A stretch of 64,000 nt of DNA from Collinsella aerofaciens (GCF_015561195.1 NZ_JADMSU010000001.1:62001-126000); one strand, 5' to 3'; counted from the first letter of the stretch, positions 27,483-36,769 are shown. Numbers and translations are program-made. The notes: generated by a model not told the origin, from the letters alone.

Positions 27483-28526
27483 CTAGCGCTTGCGGGGGAC
27501 GAGTTTGGTGCGGCGCAGGTGGATCATCTCGGCGGCGATGGAGATGGCGATTTCCTCGGGGTCCTCGGCCTCGATGGCGACACCGATCGGCAGGTGCAGC
27601 TCGTCGATTTGCTCCTGCGTAAAGCCCTCCTGCTCCAAGCGGGCGCACACAAAGGCCGTCTTGCGGCGCGAGCCCAAGCAGCCCAGATAGGCGGGTTTGG
27701 CGCGCATGGCCTGAATCACCACGTCGATATCGGACTTGTGACCCGCCGTGGCGACGACCACCAGGTCGCGCGGGCCGATGGGACACAGCTCGCTCAGGTT
27801 CTTATAATCGACCAGACGACGGTCGTAGACGCCGGGCACCCATTCGGGGGTCAACGTGCCGGGGCGGTCGTCGCAAGCCACGACGGCAAAGCCCGCCGCC
27901 GTGAGCACCCGCGCCGTCGCAGCGCCCACGTGGCCGCAGCCAAAGATATAGGTCAGGCCCTCGGGGCAGAGCGTCTCGATGTGCGCCGGGGGAATCTCGG
28001 AGGCGGCGTTGGTGTAGGTGACCTTACTCCCCTCCTCCACCAGCGAAAGCTCGGGGCAGCCGGCAATGGTATGGCGCGATGTCTCGCCATGGTACTCAAC
28101 CACATCGCCCTCGAGCGCGCTCGCGATAAACGGCTCAAAGTCGATGACGAAGTCGCCGATGCGTCGATACGCCAAGACGTCGGCAATCGACTGGAACAAC
28201 GGCGCCTGCGATACATCCAGGTGCAGATAGCACAGGCAGATGGCTCCGCCGCAGATCATGCCGGTATCGGAGTTCTCGCCGCCCATGGTGTAGCGGACCA
28301 GACGCGATTGCCCTGCGCCCAGCAGCTCGCGCGCCTCGTCCAGCGCAAAGAGCTCAATCTTGCCGCCGCCGATGGTGCCCGCTTGGCTGCCATCGGCAAA
28401 GACGGCCATCCAGGCGCCCACGCCGCGCGGCGATGACCCCGCCGTGCCGGCCACGACCACGAGCTCGCACGTCTCGCCAGCACGCAGGGCGGCAAGCGCC
28501 GCATTCACCACATCGAGCTTTTCCAT
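27483..28526 (-). CDS. xdhC: XdhC/CoxI family molybdenum-hydroxylase maturation protein
   Basis: A 347-residue XdhC-type protein. XdhC binds molybdenum cofactor and helps sulfurate and insert it into xanthine dehydrogenase-type enzymes. The N-terminal domain has GTAGSSPRGVGAWMAVF (27-43) and TIGGGKIE (51-58). The C-terminal Rossmann domain begins at YIFGCGHVGAATARVL and contains GCLGSRRKTAF. It is 9 bp after yqeB on the same strand, so the two are co-transcribed. In this context the client is likely the XdhD-like hydroxylase at the right edge. Assignment is good; the exact client is inferred. Confidence 0.9.
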   Translation of the reverse strand: MEKLDVVNAALAALRAGETCELVVVAGTAGSSPRGVGAWMAVFADGSQAGTIGGGKIELFALDEARELLGAGQSRLVRYTMGGENSDTGMICGGAICLCYLHLDVSQAPLFQSIADVLAYRRIGDFVIDFEPFIASALEGDVVEYHGETSRHTIAGCPELSLVEEGSKVTYTNAASEIPPAHIETLCPEGLTYIFGCGHVGAATARVLTAAGFAVVACDDRPGTLTPEWVPGVYDRRLVDYKNLSELCPIGPRDLVVVATAGHKSDIDVVIQAMRAKPAYLGCLGSRRKTAFVCARLEQEGFTQEQIDELHLPIGVAIEAEDPEEIAISIAAEMIHLRRTKLVPRKR

Positions 28527-28535
28527 TGCCGCCTT

Positions 28536-29330
28536 CTATCCTCTAAAGACATCGGTGAGCATAGCGAGTGCCTCGAGCACGCCGCCGCCGACCGACGTCG
28601 CCTTGTCCGAAATATAGTTGATATAGCTGGCATCGCCGCGCGGATCGACGTCGGCGCATTTAAAGCCCTCAGTCACCCGCACGCCGTTCGCCAAAAGCCC
28701 GCGCAGACAGCCATCGATCTGCGTGCACATGGGTGTATCTCCCGCGTAGCCAATCACGTCTCCGGCGCTCACGATGTCGCCGATTGCGCGGTCGGACCGA
28801 AACACGCCGGCGGCGGGGCTGTGGATAACTCGTTCCTTGCCATAGCCGGCGATGACGCCCGGCACGCCCGTGTTGGGCTGGGGCGAACCTTGGGTAATGA
28901 CGCGGCCCAAAAAATGCCCGCGCATGGTTTCGACCGCTGCGTCGCAGTCAACCGGCGCGGTGAAGCCCGGTCCCACGGCGATGACGGCAGGCGCCATATC
29001 GCGCGTGGTGCCCAAGTTGCGCTTAGCCAAAATCGCGTCGACCACAGCCGTGGGTTTAAGCTCATCGAGCATCTTGGCCTGAGGGTCTACCACGACGGCG
29101 ACGTCTCCAGCCTCGGCAATCGCAAGCGCCTCAGCCGGCGTCTGTGCCAAGCGAGCGCGAATGCCCTCGACCTCGACCTCGCCCAGGCGAATGGCCTCGC
29201 AAAAACTGATTGTGCGGCGGATGCACGTGGGAACCGCGATATCGGCCATAACGACCGACACGCCGGAGCGTACCAAGCGAGCGGCGACGCCCGTGGCGAT
29301 ATCGCCAGCGCCGCGAACATAAACGAGCAT
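28536..29330 (-). CDS. yqeB: Selenium-dependent molybdenum hydroxylase system protein YqeB
   Basis: A 264-residue YqeB/EF2563-family protein. The family co-occurs with selenium-dependent molybdenum hydroxylases and is thought to help mature their labile selenium cofactor. The N-terminal YVRGAGDIATGVAARLVRSG (4-23) is a dinucleotide-binding-like loop, and GPGFTAPVDCDAAVETMRGH is a family hallmark. It is divergent from yqeC, with which it shares an intergenic region, and co-directional with xdhC. The biochemical step is not established. Confidence 0.92.
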   Translation of the reverse strand: MLVYVRGAGDIATGVAARLVRSGVSVVMADIAVPTCIRRTISFCEAIRLGEVEVEGIRARLAQTPAEALAIAEAGDVAVVVDPQAKMLDELKPTAVVDAILAKRNLGTTRDMAPAVIAVGPGFTAPVDCDAAVETMRGHFLGRVITQGSPQPNTGVPGVIAGYGKERVIHSPAAGVFRSDRAIGDIVSAGDVIGYAGDTPMCTQIDGCLRGLLANGVRVTEGFKCADVDPRGDASYINYISDKATSVGGGVLEALAMLTDVFRG

Positions 29331-29362
29331 TCCCGGGACACCTCCCTGTGCTACGGTTTGAG

Positions 29363-29401
29363 CAGAGCAAAGCGGTTCGACCGCTACTCTGATGATTTTT
29401 T
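29363..29401 (+). promoter_or_regulatory. Terminator-like hairpin in the leader of yqeC
   Basis: The stem is CAGAG/CTCTG plus AGCGG/CCGCT with a TTCGA loop, followed by six T. It is oriented toward yqeC, with no rightward gene before it. It could be an attenuator if transcription starts before 29363; alternatively it is incidental and the promoter lies in the AT-rich stretch 29396-29420. Confidence 0.4.
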
Positions 29402-29431
29402 ATTATCACAGTATTATACGGCGGTGAACAG

Positions 29432-30166
29432 ATGAAAACGACGAGCGGAAACCTTGCCTCCGCGCTCAAGATCGAGCCGGGCATTACCGCGATTGTCGGC
29501 AGCGGCGGCAAGTCGACGCTGCTAAAGACGCTCGGCCTTGAGCTTATGCGCGCTGGCGGCCGCGTGCTCCTCTGCACCACCACGCACATGTTTCCCGTCG
29601 CCGGCGTGCCATGGGACGGGTCGAGCCGTCGCCTGGACGCCGCGCCTTGGAAGCCGGGGACCCTGCATGCCCCCGGCTGCACCTGCGAGGCCTGCGCGGG
29701 CCTTGTGCGCGGAAGCATCTGCCAGGCAGGCGTCTTGGACCCGGAGACAGGCAAGCTCTCCGCCCCCGCTGAGCCGCTCGACCAGCTGGCGCAGCGCTTT
29801 GACTATGTGTTGGCCGAGGCAGATGGCAGCAAGCGACTCCCGCTCAAGGCGCATGCCGCCTGGGAGCCGGTAATTCCCGCCGCCACGGCAAACGTTGTCT
29901 GGGTCGTCGGCGCCTCAGGGCTGGGCAAGCCCGTCGCCAAGGTTGTCCACCGCCCCGAGCTCTTCTGCGAGCGCTGCGGCTGCGAGCCCACCGACACCGC
30001 CACCCCAGAGTGCGTCGCCCAGGAGCTCAATGCCGAGATGCAGGCGCTGGGACTCAGCACCGCACGCGTCATGCTCAACCAAGTCGACACGCTCTGTGAC
30101 CTGGCGATGGCAGGCCGCTTTGAGGCCGCCCTCGGCCGCCCCATCGTCGCCGGCAGCCTCAAGTAG
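29432..30166 (+). CDS. yqeC: Selenium-dependent hydroxylase accessory protein YqeC
   Basis: A 244-residue P-loop protein with GSGGKST at 23-29. YqeC accompanies YqeB and MocA in selenium-dependent molybdenum hydroxylase clusters and is presumed to handle the nucleotide-linked cofactor. Cysteine pairs CTCEAC (around 88-93) and CERCGC (around 180-185) could bind metal. The start ATG 29432 is preceded by a weak ribosome-binding site (CGGTGAACAG). It is convergent with hyuA across a large hairpin. Confidence 0.9.
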   Translation: MKTTSGNLASALKIEPGITAIVGSGGKSTLLKTLGLELMRAGGRVLLCTTTHMFPVAGVPWDGSSRRLDAAPWKPGTLHAPGCTCEACAGLVRGSICQAGVLDPETGKLSAPAEPLDQLAQRFDYVLAEADGSKRLPLKAHAAWEPVIPAATANVVWVVGASGLGKPVAKVVHRPELFCERCGCEPTDTATPECVAQELNAEMQALGLSTARVMLNQVDTLCDLAMAGRFEAALGRPIVAGSLK

Positions 30167-30201
30167 GCCCGCCGGCCTAACCCCCCCAAGCAAAGCCGAA
30201 G

Positions 30202-30278
30202 GATGATTTCTCTGGGACGGGGATATAAAAATCATTGCGTACCTAATGATTTTTATATCCCGTCCCAGAGAAATCATC
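30202..30278. repeat. Long near-perfect hairpin between yqeC and hyuA
   Basis: Arms of ~34 bp (30202-30236 and 30245-30278, one extra G on the left) enclose an 8-nt loop. The arms contain GGGACGG and an AT-rich inner part. It lies between convergent genes and could terminate both. It also contains the GGGACG core shared by other dispersed repeats in the window. Confidence 0.85.
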
Positions 30279-30304
30279 AGGCAGGTGGGGGTAGCTAAAA
30301 GACA

Positions 30305-30324
30305 CGTCCCAAATTAGCTACCCC
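30305..30324 (-). repeat. 20-bp inverted repeat, right copy
   Basis: Perfect reverse complement of 27461-27480. It also forms a local stem with GGGGTAGCTAA at 30288-30298. Confidence 0.8.
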
Positions 30325-30337
30325 GGCGGCCTTCCTG

Positions 30338-31705
30338 TTAGCGGGGGACGTAGCGGCCGGGTTGGGCTCCGGTGGGCTCGCCGTCGCGTGCCGCCAGCAC
30401 GCCGTTCACAAACACGGCCTTGGCGCGGCCATGTGACTCAAAGCCCTCGAGCGGCGTGTAGTCCACGGCCTGATGCTGCGTCGCAGCGCTGATCGTCCAA
30501 CGCGCGCACGGATCCCACACGCACACGTCGGCATCGGCGCCCTCGGCAAGACAGCCCTTGCGCGGATACATGCCGAAAACGCGCGCCGGATTCTCGCTCA
30601 TCAAGCGACACAGATCCTCGGGACCCAGCTGTCCCTCAAAGCTCGTGGCAATCGCAACGGGACGATGCTCCACGCCGGGCCCGCCGTTGGGAATCGCGCG
30701 GAAATCATCGCGTCCTCGGTCCTTTTGCCCGTGCAGGTTAAAGCTGCAATGATCGGTCGCAATAGTATCGATCTCGCCAGCCACAAGCGCCTCGCGCAGC
30801 GCGGCACGGTCACCGGCATGGCGCAGCGGCGGGCTCATCACGTACTTGGCGCCCGCAAAGCCGTCCTCGCCCTGCTCCAGATAGCAGGTGTCGTCGAGCA
30901 TCAGATACTGAGGGCATGTCTCGACATAGATGTTCTTCTGCCCGCGCGCTTTGGCAGCGCGAATGGCCTCGAGCCCCAGCTTGGTCGAAAGGTGCACCAC
31001 GTTGACCGGAGCGTCCCCGGCCAAGTGCGCCAGATACAGCAGGCGGCTCACGGCCTCGGCCTCACACACGTCCGGACGGCTGAGCGCATGGCCCTCGGGC
31101 CCGTGGACACCCTGCTCAAACACGCGCTTCTGCAGCGCGTTGACCAACGTGCCGTTCTCGCAATGCACGCACAGGATACCGCCCACGCGCTTGAGCTCCT
31201 CCAGCACCTCGAGCGTCTCGGCATCGTCCAGGCGCAGATGGTCGTAGGCAAAGTAGGTCTTAAACGACGACACGCCCGCCTCGCGCATGGCCGAAAGATC
31301 GGCGCGGTTGCGCTCATTCCACTCGGCAAGCGCCATATGGAAGGCATAGTTGGCGGTGCAGGTGCCGTCGGCGCGATGATGCCACTCGACCAAGGCATCG
31401 GGCATGGTCACGCCGCGATCGGCCGTCGCGTAGTCCACGATGGTCGTCGTGCCGCCGCAGGCAGCCGCGCGCGTGCCGGTCTCAAAGCTATCGGCTGTCC
31501 AATCCATGCCGGTCCAGCACTGCATGTGCGTGTGCCCATCGATAAAGCCCGGGAACACCCAGCAGCCCGCAGCATCCTCGACGGTATTGCCCTCGGCCGG
31601 CTCAATCGCCGCGGCAATCCGCACGATCTTATCGCCATCCATGGCAAGATCGGCGCGGCGAAGCCCCTGGGGCGTCACGAGCGCGCCGTTTTTGATGATG
31701 ATCAT
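30338..31705 (-). CDS. hyuA: Dihydropyrimidinase-type cyclic amidohydrolase (HyuA)
   Basis: A 455-residue amidohydrolase that opens hydantoin- or dihydropyrimidine-like rings. Metal ligands are present: GHTH (57-60), the carboxylated lysine K149 in SSFKTYFAY, and later VHCENG, NVVHLST and ATDHC. In E. coli the homologue lies in the ygeWXY-hyuA cluster, where it is called phenylhydantoinase. Here it follows mocA by 9 bp on the same strand. In the purine-degradation context its likely substrate is a ring derived from xanthine or urate breakdown; this is inference. Confidence 0.92.
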   Translation of the reverse strand: MIIIKNGALVTPQGLRRADLAMDGDKIVRIAAAIEPAEGNTVEDAAGCWVFPGFIDGHTHMQCWTGMDWTADSFETGTRAAACGGTTTIVDYATADRGVTMPDALVEWHHRADGTCTANYAFHMALAEWNERNRADLSAMREAGVSSFKTYFAYDHLRLDDAETLEVLEELKRVGGILCVHCENGTLVNALQKRVFEQGVHGPEGHALSRPDVCEAEAVSRLLYLAHLAGDAPVNVVHLSTKLGLEAIRAAKARGQKNIYVETCPQYLMLDDTCYLEQGEDGFAGAKYVMSPPLRHAGDRAALREALVAGEIDTIATDHCSFNLHGQKDRGRDDFRAIPNGGPGVEHRPVAIATSFEGQLGPEDLCRLMSENPARVFGMYPRKGCLAEGADADVCVWDPCARWTISAATQHQAVDYTPLEGFESHGRAKAVFVNGVLAARDGEPTGAQPGRYVPR

Positions 31706-31714
31706 AATTGCTCC

Positions 31715-32329
31715 TTATTGATTGATGCAGTTGGCCACGCGATCAAAATACGAGCAGGCGGCGATATGCTCCGTTATGCGTCGCTGTCCCTTGACGGTAT
31801 CGACGTCCCACAGCTCGTAGGCACGCGCCTCGACCAGCACCATGTCGGTACGGTCCTTGAGAATCGAACCGCCGCCGTCCTTACCCTCAAGACACATAAG
31901 TGCATCGAACAGTTCCGCCGGAAAGAGCACCGGGCTCGAAGGCTCACCGTTGCACGCAAGACGCACCGGATGCTTGCGGCCACGCTCGTCAAATGCACGA
32001 ACCATAGCCTCAAAAGAATCCGAACTCACGAGCGGCTGGTCGCCCGGCAAAAAGAGGCAACCTTTCCAGTTGCGTTCGATTCCCCACGAAAGGCCCGCAC
32101 GGACGCTTTCGCTGCGCAGCTCGCCATCATGCAGCACGCACGGGCAATGCTTGTCCTCGCAAATCTGAGCGACCTCGGGCCAACGCGTCGAAACCACGAC
32201 GTCAAAGCCCCGGGGAACCGAATCAATGGTCCGGGCAATCAGCGGCTCGCCATAGATATCGGCGAGCATCTTGTTAGAGCCAAATCGCTTGCCCTCGCCC
32301 GAAGCCATAATGACGCAACCAAGTTTCAT
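31715..32329 (-). CDS. mocA: MocA-type molybdenum cofactor nucleotidyltransferase
   Basis: A 204-residue NTP-transferase of the MobA/MocA group, attaching CMP (or a related nucleotide) to molybdopterin for hydroxylase-type enzymes. The nucleotide-binding MASGEGKRFGSNKML (8-22) and LPGDQPLVS (about 101-109) are visible. ATG 32329 follows GGAGG. E. coli mocA (ygfJ) also adjoins yqeB-yqeC and hyuA. It is co-transcribed with hyuA. Confidence 0.88.
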   Translation of the reverse strand: MKLGCVIMASGEGKRFGSNKMLADIYGEPLIARTIDSVPRGFDVVVSTRWPEVAQICEDKHCPCVLHDGELRSESVRAGLSWGIERNWKGCLFLPGDQPLVSSDSFEAMVRAFDERGRKHPVRLACNGEPSSPVLFPAELFDALMCLEGKDGGGSILKDRTDMVLVEARAYELWDVDTVKGQRRITEHIAACSYFDRVANCINQ

Positions 32330-32417
32330 GGCGATACCTCCCCTGAAACCATCGTACCCATAACTCGCGTCGCGGGGCATCTACATCGAAAGCGCTTATC
32401 CCGCACGCCCACGATGC

Positions 32418-32453
32418 AAAAAGGGGCACCCCGCCGGTTGGCAGAGCGCCCCC
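32418..32453 (-). terminator. Probable terminator after ygeW
   Basis: GGGGC pairs with GCCCC, and an inner GCC-GGTT-GGC, separated by internal loops, is followed by TTTTT on the minus strand. The stem is short, so confidence is moderate. Confidence 0.5.
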
Positions 32454-32479
32454 TTTACATGGCTTACCTCAGCGCGGCT

Positions 32480-33682
32480 TTAGGCCTGGAACCAACGGGC
32501 GGTGTTGCGCTCGTCGAGGGCCTTGAGGGTAGCGGCGGGATCGGCAACCTTCTGCAGGAACATCATGGCTGCGATGGCGTACGGCTTGTAGCTGGCCTCC
32601 TTGTACATGCCCACGCGGTGCATGTCGAAGACGTCGGCGTTGACCTCGCCGTGCTCGCAAGAGACACCGGAGATGTCGGCGGGCAGCGGATGCATAAAGA
32701 TGGTGTCCTGGCCGTTGGCAGTCTTCTCCATGAGCTCGGTCGTGGAGCACCAATCCTGATGGGTAGCGTTCTGAGCGAGCAGCTCCTTCTCGAGCGCGGC
32801 GATGCCGGCGTCGTCGCCCTCGGCGTACAGGTTGGTACGCTTCTCCATGGCGGCAAACGGAGCCCAGCTCTTGGGGATCACGATGTCGGCGCCCTCGAAG
32901 GCCTCGGCCATGGTGTTGACCTGCTTAAAGGTGGTGCCGGACTCGGCGGCGTAGCTCTTGGCACGCTCGACGACCTCGGGCATGAGGTCGTAGCCCTCGG
33001 GGTGAGCCAGGGTGACGTCCATGCCAAAGCGGGGCAGCAGGCTGATCAGCGACTGCGGGCAGGACAGCGGCTTGCCGTAAGAGGGCGAATAGGCCCAGGT
33101 GACGGCAACCTTCTTGCCCTTGAGGTTCTCGAGGCCGCCAAACTCGTTGATGAGGTAGAGCATGTCGGCAGAGGACTGCGTGGGGTGATCGGAGTCGGAC
33201 TGCAGGGAGATGAGCGTGGGACGGTGATCCAGAACGCCGTCCTCGTAGGCCTGCTGGACAGACTCGGAGACCTCGGCCATGTAGGCGTCGCCCTTGCCGA
33301 TGTACATGTCGTCGCGGATGCCGATGACGTCGGCCATGAAGGAGATCATGGTAGCGGTCTCGCGGACGGTCTCGCCGTGAGCGATCTGGGACTTCTTCTC
33401 GTCCAGGTCCTGCAGCTCAAGGCCGAGCAGGTTGGCGGCCTTAGAGAAGGAGAAGCGCGTACGGGTGGAGTTGTCGCGGAACAGGGAGACGGCCAGACCC
33501 GAATCGAAGATCTTGGACGAAACGTTGTTCTCGCGCAGCTCGCGCAGGGCGTCGGCGACGATGTAGAGCGCCTTGAGCTCATCGGTGGTCTTGTCCCAGG
33601 TGTGCAGGAAGTCGCTGCCGTACATGCCCTTAAAATCGAGGCCGTTCAGCTGCTCGACGAGCTCGGTAAACTTGGCGTCCAT
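32480..33682 (-). CDS. ygeW: YgeW family putative carbamoyltransferase
   Basis: A 400-residue aspartate/ornithine transcarbamylase-fold enzyme of the YgeW (knotted) group. The carbamoyl-phosphate loop STRTR is at 72-76 and HPLPADI occurs late in the protein. Start ATG 33682 follows AAAGGAC; an upstream in-frame stretch is not supported. In gut-bacterial purine/urate gene sets YgeW is proposed to release carbamoyl phosphate for ATP formation. The specific substrate has not been proven biochemically, as far as I know. Confidence 0.93.
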   Translation of the reverse strand: MDAKFTELVEQLNGLDFKGMYGSDFLHTWDKTTDELKALYIVADALRELRENNVSSKIFDSGLAVSLFRDNSTRTRFSFSKAANLLGLELQDLDEKKSQIAHGETVRETATMISFMADVIGIRDDMYIGKGDAYMAEVSESVQQAYEDGVLDHRPTLISLQSDSDHPTQSSADMLYLINEFGGLENLKGKKVAVTWAYSPSYGKPLSCPQSLISLLPRFGMDVTLAHPEGYDLMPEVVERAKSYAAESGTTFKQVNTMAEAFEGADIVIPKSWAPFAAMEKRTNLYAEGDDAGIAALEKELLAQNATHQDWCSTTELMEKTANGQDTIFMHPLPADISGVSCEHGEVNADVFDMHRVGMYKEASYKPYAIAAMMFLQKVADPAATLKALDERNTARWFQA

Positions 33683-33883
33683 GTAAATGTCCTTTCTAAA
33701 GGTGAAACGATCGCAATGAGTAGATGTGCTCCGGCATGCGCGTGTGGCTAGAACATGCCGAGCACTATGACGAGGACCCGCTACCGTTGAGGAAGCATGG
33801 GAGATAACGACCGCGGGCCCCAAGTCAACGGGGGGTGCCGGGGACACGAGCGGCCCCCGGCTCAACAAAATCGAGGAATGGGA

Positions 33884-35269
33884 CTAATCGATCTTGTTGT
33901 TGGTCAGACCGGCGCGGAACACGGTGGCGTCGCCATCGGCCTGGCTCGGATCGTAGAGGTTCAGGGCAGCCACGTACATGGCGGCAGCGGTGACCAGGTC
34001 GTCCTTGTAGGTGACCTCGTTGGGAGCGTGAGCCTGAGACTCGGCACCCGGGCCAAAGCCCACGCAAGGGATGCCGTAGCGGCCCTGGATGGAGACGCAG
34101 TTCGTGGAGAAGGTCCACTTGTCGCACAGCGGGCGACCGGTGCGCTTGTCCATGCTGGGCTCGCAGCCGATGCGCTCGTCACCAAACATGGCCTTGTGGG
34201 CGTCGACGAGGGCCTTGACGTGCGGAGCGGTCTCTTTGTTGATCCACGTGGGGAAGTAAGCCTCAGTCTCGTAGACCTCGCCGGTCCAGGACGGACGGTC
34301 GTACATGTACATGGAGACCTTCACGTCGTCGCCGTACTTCTTGGCGGCCGGCAGGTTGCGGATCTCGTCCAGGCAGGACTCCCAGGTCTCACCGGCGGTC
34401 ATACGACGGTCGATGGAGATGGCGCAGGAGTCAGCGACAGCGCAGCGGCTGGGGCTGGTGTAGAAGATCTGGCTGACGGTGCAGGTGCCGCGGCCCAGGA
34501 AGCGGGCATCCTCGTAGTGCTCGGGGTTGTACTTAGGGTCGAGCATCTTGACGAGGCCCTTGATGTCGGTCGACTCGTCGCAGCCGTTGTTGTTGAGGGC
34601 GCGGACGTCGGCGATGATGTCGGCCATCTTGTAGATGGCGTTGTCGCCGCGGTCGGGAGCAGAGCCGTGGCAGGAGGTACCGTGAACGTCGACGCGGATC
34701 TCCATGCGGCCGCGGTGACCGCGGTAGATGCCGCCGTCGGTGGGCTCGGTGGAAATGACGAACTCGGGCTTAATGCCGTCCTTGTTGTAGATGTACTGCC
34801 AGCACATGCCGTCGCAGTCCTCTTCCTGGACGGTGCCGACGACCATGATCTTGTAGCCCTCGGGGATGAGGCCCATGTCCTTCATCATCTTGGCAGCGTA
34901 GGTAGCAGAAGCCATGCCACCCTCCTGGTCGGAGCCGCCGCGGCCGTAGATGATCTCGTCGGTCTCGTAGCCCTCATAGGGATCGGCGTCCCAGTTCTCG
35001 ATGTTGCCGATACCGACGGTGTCGATGTGGGAGTCGATGGCGATGATCTTGTCGCCCTCGCCCATAAAGCCCATAACGTTGCCCAGGCCGTCGACCTTGA
35101 CCTCGTCATAGCCAAGGCTCTCCATCTCGGCCTTGATGCAGGCAACAACCTCACCCTCCTCGCAGGACTCAGAGGGGTGGCTAATCATTGCGCGAAGAAA
35201 ACGCGTCATATCAGCACGGTGGGACTCAGCAGCAGCCTTGATAGCGTCGAAATCGAGTTCTTTAGCCAT
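33884..35269 (-). CDS. ygeY: YgeY family selenium-linked M20 hydrolase
   Basis: A 461-residue M20-family metallohydrolase. Zinc-site residues are H81 in DSHIDTV, D114 in GSDQEGG and the E149-E150 pair. YgeY sits with ygeX and ygeW in selenium-metabolism-linked clusters and is annotated as a deacetylase or peptidase by similarity. It is transcribed with ygeX, though ~285 bp of repeat-rich spacer separates them. The spacer to ygeW is ~200 bp. Confidence 0.93.
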   Translation of the reverse strand: MAKELDFDAIKAAAESHRADMTRFLRAMISHPSESCEEGEVVACIKAEMESLGYDEVKVDGLGNVMGFMGEGDKIIAIDSHIDTVGIGNIENWDADPYEGYETDEIIYGRGGSDQEGGMASATYAAKMMKDMGLIPEGYKIMVVGTVQEEDCDGMCWQYIYNKDGIKPEFVISTEPTDGGIYRGHRGRMEIRVDVHGTSCHGSAPDRGDNAIYKMADIIADVRALNNNGCDESTDIKGLVKMLDPKYNPEHYEDARFLGRGTCTVSQIFYTSPSRCAVADSCAISIDRRMTAGETWESCLDEIRNLPAAKKYGDDVKVSMYMYDRPSWTGEVYETEAYFPTWINKETAPHVKALVDAHKAMFGDERIGCEPSMDKRTGRPLCDKWTFSTNCVSIQGRYGIPCVGFGPGAESQAHAPNEVTYKDDLVTAAAMYVAALNLYDPSQADGDATVFRAGLTNNKID

Positions 35270-35309
35270 TGTTCATAACCTTTCAAACGAAGGAATCTAC
35301 CTGTGAGGT

Positions 35310-35427
35310 GGCGGAGCGATACCTATTTACTCCGCTGCTCGGACAGTCCTGCGCAAGACGGAAAGCACATTAAGTGCTTTCCTTTGCGTGCGGAACTCGC
35401 GACGGAGCAAATAGGTATCGCTCCGCC
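35310..35427. repeat. Nested inverted repeats between ygeX and ygeY
   Basis: An outer ~25-bp near-perfect inverted repeat (35310-35334 with 35403-35427) encloses a perfect 9-bp stem (35360-35368 / 35374-35382). A further ~22-bp segment (35326-35347) pairs with 35502-35522, one base shorter, giving an alternative fold. A third hairpin is at 35475-35495. The whole 35270-35554 gap is filled by such structure and has no gene. Confidence 0.8.
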
Positions 35428-35554
35428 TCCCGGGTTCATGCATCTACAGGACATAGGGGGTCTAATAGAAATTTGGCGCGGCGCGTTGCGCCGCCTAGCG
35501 AACTGTCCGAGCAGGGAGTAAAGTCCTCCGGCTGCCTCCGGACAGGTCAGTCTG

Positions 35555-36769
35555 CTAGCAAGTCGGGTACTCGCCCTCCCAGACGATGCGACGGTACTGA
35601 TCCGGATCGGTGTCGCCCTCGGTGGAGAAGCAGAGCACGGAGCTCGTCTTGTCCAGGCCGATGAGCTCCTTGAGCTCGGCGTACTCGGGATCGAGCATGA
35701 GGGTCTCAACCAGACCGGTGGTCACGGCGCCGGACTCGCCGGAGATAACGCGCGGGTCGCCCTTCTCGGGAGCGCCCAGGGTGCGCATGCCGCGAGCGGT
35801 GACCCAGTCGGGGCAGGACACGAAGGCGGTGGTGTGGTTGCGCAGGATATCCCAACCCAGGATGTTGGGCTCGCCGCAGCACAGGCCGGCCATGATGGAG
35901 GGCATGTCGCCGTCCACGATGCGCGGATCGCCGTCGCCGGCGGCAGCGCCCTTGTACAGGCAGGCGGCAGGCGCGCACTCGACCACGACGAAGGTGGGCG
36001 GGTTATCGGGATACAGGTTGGTGAAGTAGCCCACCACGGCGCCGGCGAGCGAGCCCACGCCAGCCTGGACAAAGACGTGCGTCGGGCGGTTGATGGCCAT
36101 CTCGCGCAGCTGCTCGGCAGCCTCGGAAGCCATGGTGCCGTAGCCCTCCATGATCCAGGACGGGATCTTCTCGTAGCCCTCCCAGGCGGTATCCTGAACG
36201 ATGACGCCGCGCTCGCAGGCGTCGGCCTCGGCGGCGGCCATGCGCACGCACTCGTCGTAGTTGACCTCTTCGATGGTCACCGTGGCGCCCTCGGCGGCGA
36301 TGTTATCAAAGCGGGGCTTGGTGGAACCCTTGGGCATGTGCACGACGGCCTTCTGGCCCAGCTTGTTGGCAGCCCATGCCACGCCGCGGCCATGGTTGCC
36401 GTCGGTGGCGGTAAAGAAGGTGGCCTGACCAAAGTCCTTGGCAAGCTGATCGGAGGTCAGGTAATCGAAGGTGCACTCGGCAACGTCCTTGCCGGTCTCG
36501 TCGGCAATGTAGTTGGCCATGGCAAACGAACCGCCCAGAACCTTAAAGGCGTTGAGGCCAAAGCGATAGCTCTCGTCCTTAACGCACAGGTTGGAAAGGC
36601 CCAGGCGCGCAGCCTGACCATCCAGGCGGGCAAGCGGAGTGACGGTGTACTGAGGGAACGACTGGTGGAAGGCGCGGGCCTTCTTCACGTGGTCGAGGCT
36701 CATGATTCCCAAGTGCTTGTCATCGCTCTTGGGCATCGTGTTGCCCGCCCACTGGATCTTATCGGCCAT
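35555..36769 (-). CDS. ygeX: 2,3-diaminopropionate ammonia-lyase
   Basis: PLP enzyme of 404 residues converting 2,3-diaminopropionate to pyruvate and ammonia. The PLP lysine is K76 in RFGLNAFKVLGGS. The TATDGNHGRGVAWAA phosphate-side loop and the QAGVGSLAGAVVG glycine loop are intact. First gene of the ygeX-ygeY-ygeW group. It is divergent from a PAS-HTH regulator, with two matching palindromes between them. In purine-degrading gut bacteria this enzyme is assigned a late step yielding pyruvate. Confidence 0.94.
   Translation of the reverse strand: MADKIQWAGNTMPKSDDKHLGIMSLDHVKKARAFHQSFPQYTVTPLARLDGQAARLGLSNLCVKDESYRFGLNAFKVLGGSFAMANYIADETGKDVAECTFDYLTSDQLAKDFGQATFFTATDGNHGRGVAWAANKLGQKAVVHMPKGSTKPRFDNIAAEGATVTIEEVNYDECVRMAAAEADACERGVIVQDTAWEGYEKIPSWIMEGYGTMASEAAEQLREMAINRPTHVFVQAGVGSLAGAVVGYFTNLYPDNPPTFVVVECAPAACLYKGAAAGDGDPRIVDGDMPSIMAGLCCGEPNILGWDILRNHTTAFVSCPDWVTARGMRTLGAPEKGDPRVISGESGAVTTGLVETLMLDPEYAELKELIGLDKTSSVLCFSTEGDTDPDQYRRIVWEGEYPTC

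Noticed and set aside
30473-33751. A 1092-codon open frame on the plus strand
   Set aside because: It is antisense to hyuA, mocA and ygeW, which have clear motifs and ribosome-binding sites. Long antisense frames are expected from the high third-position GC of those genes.
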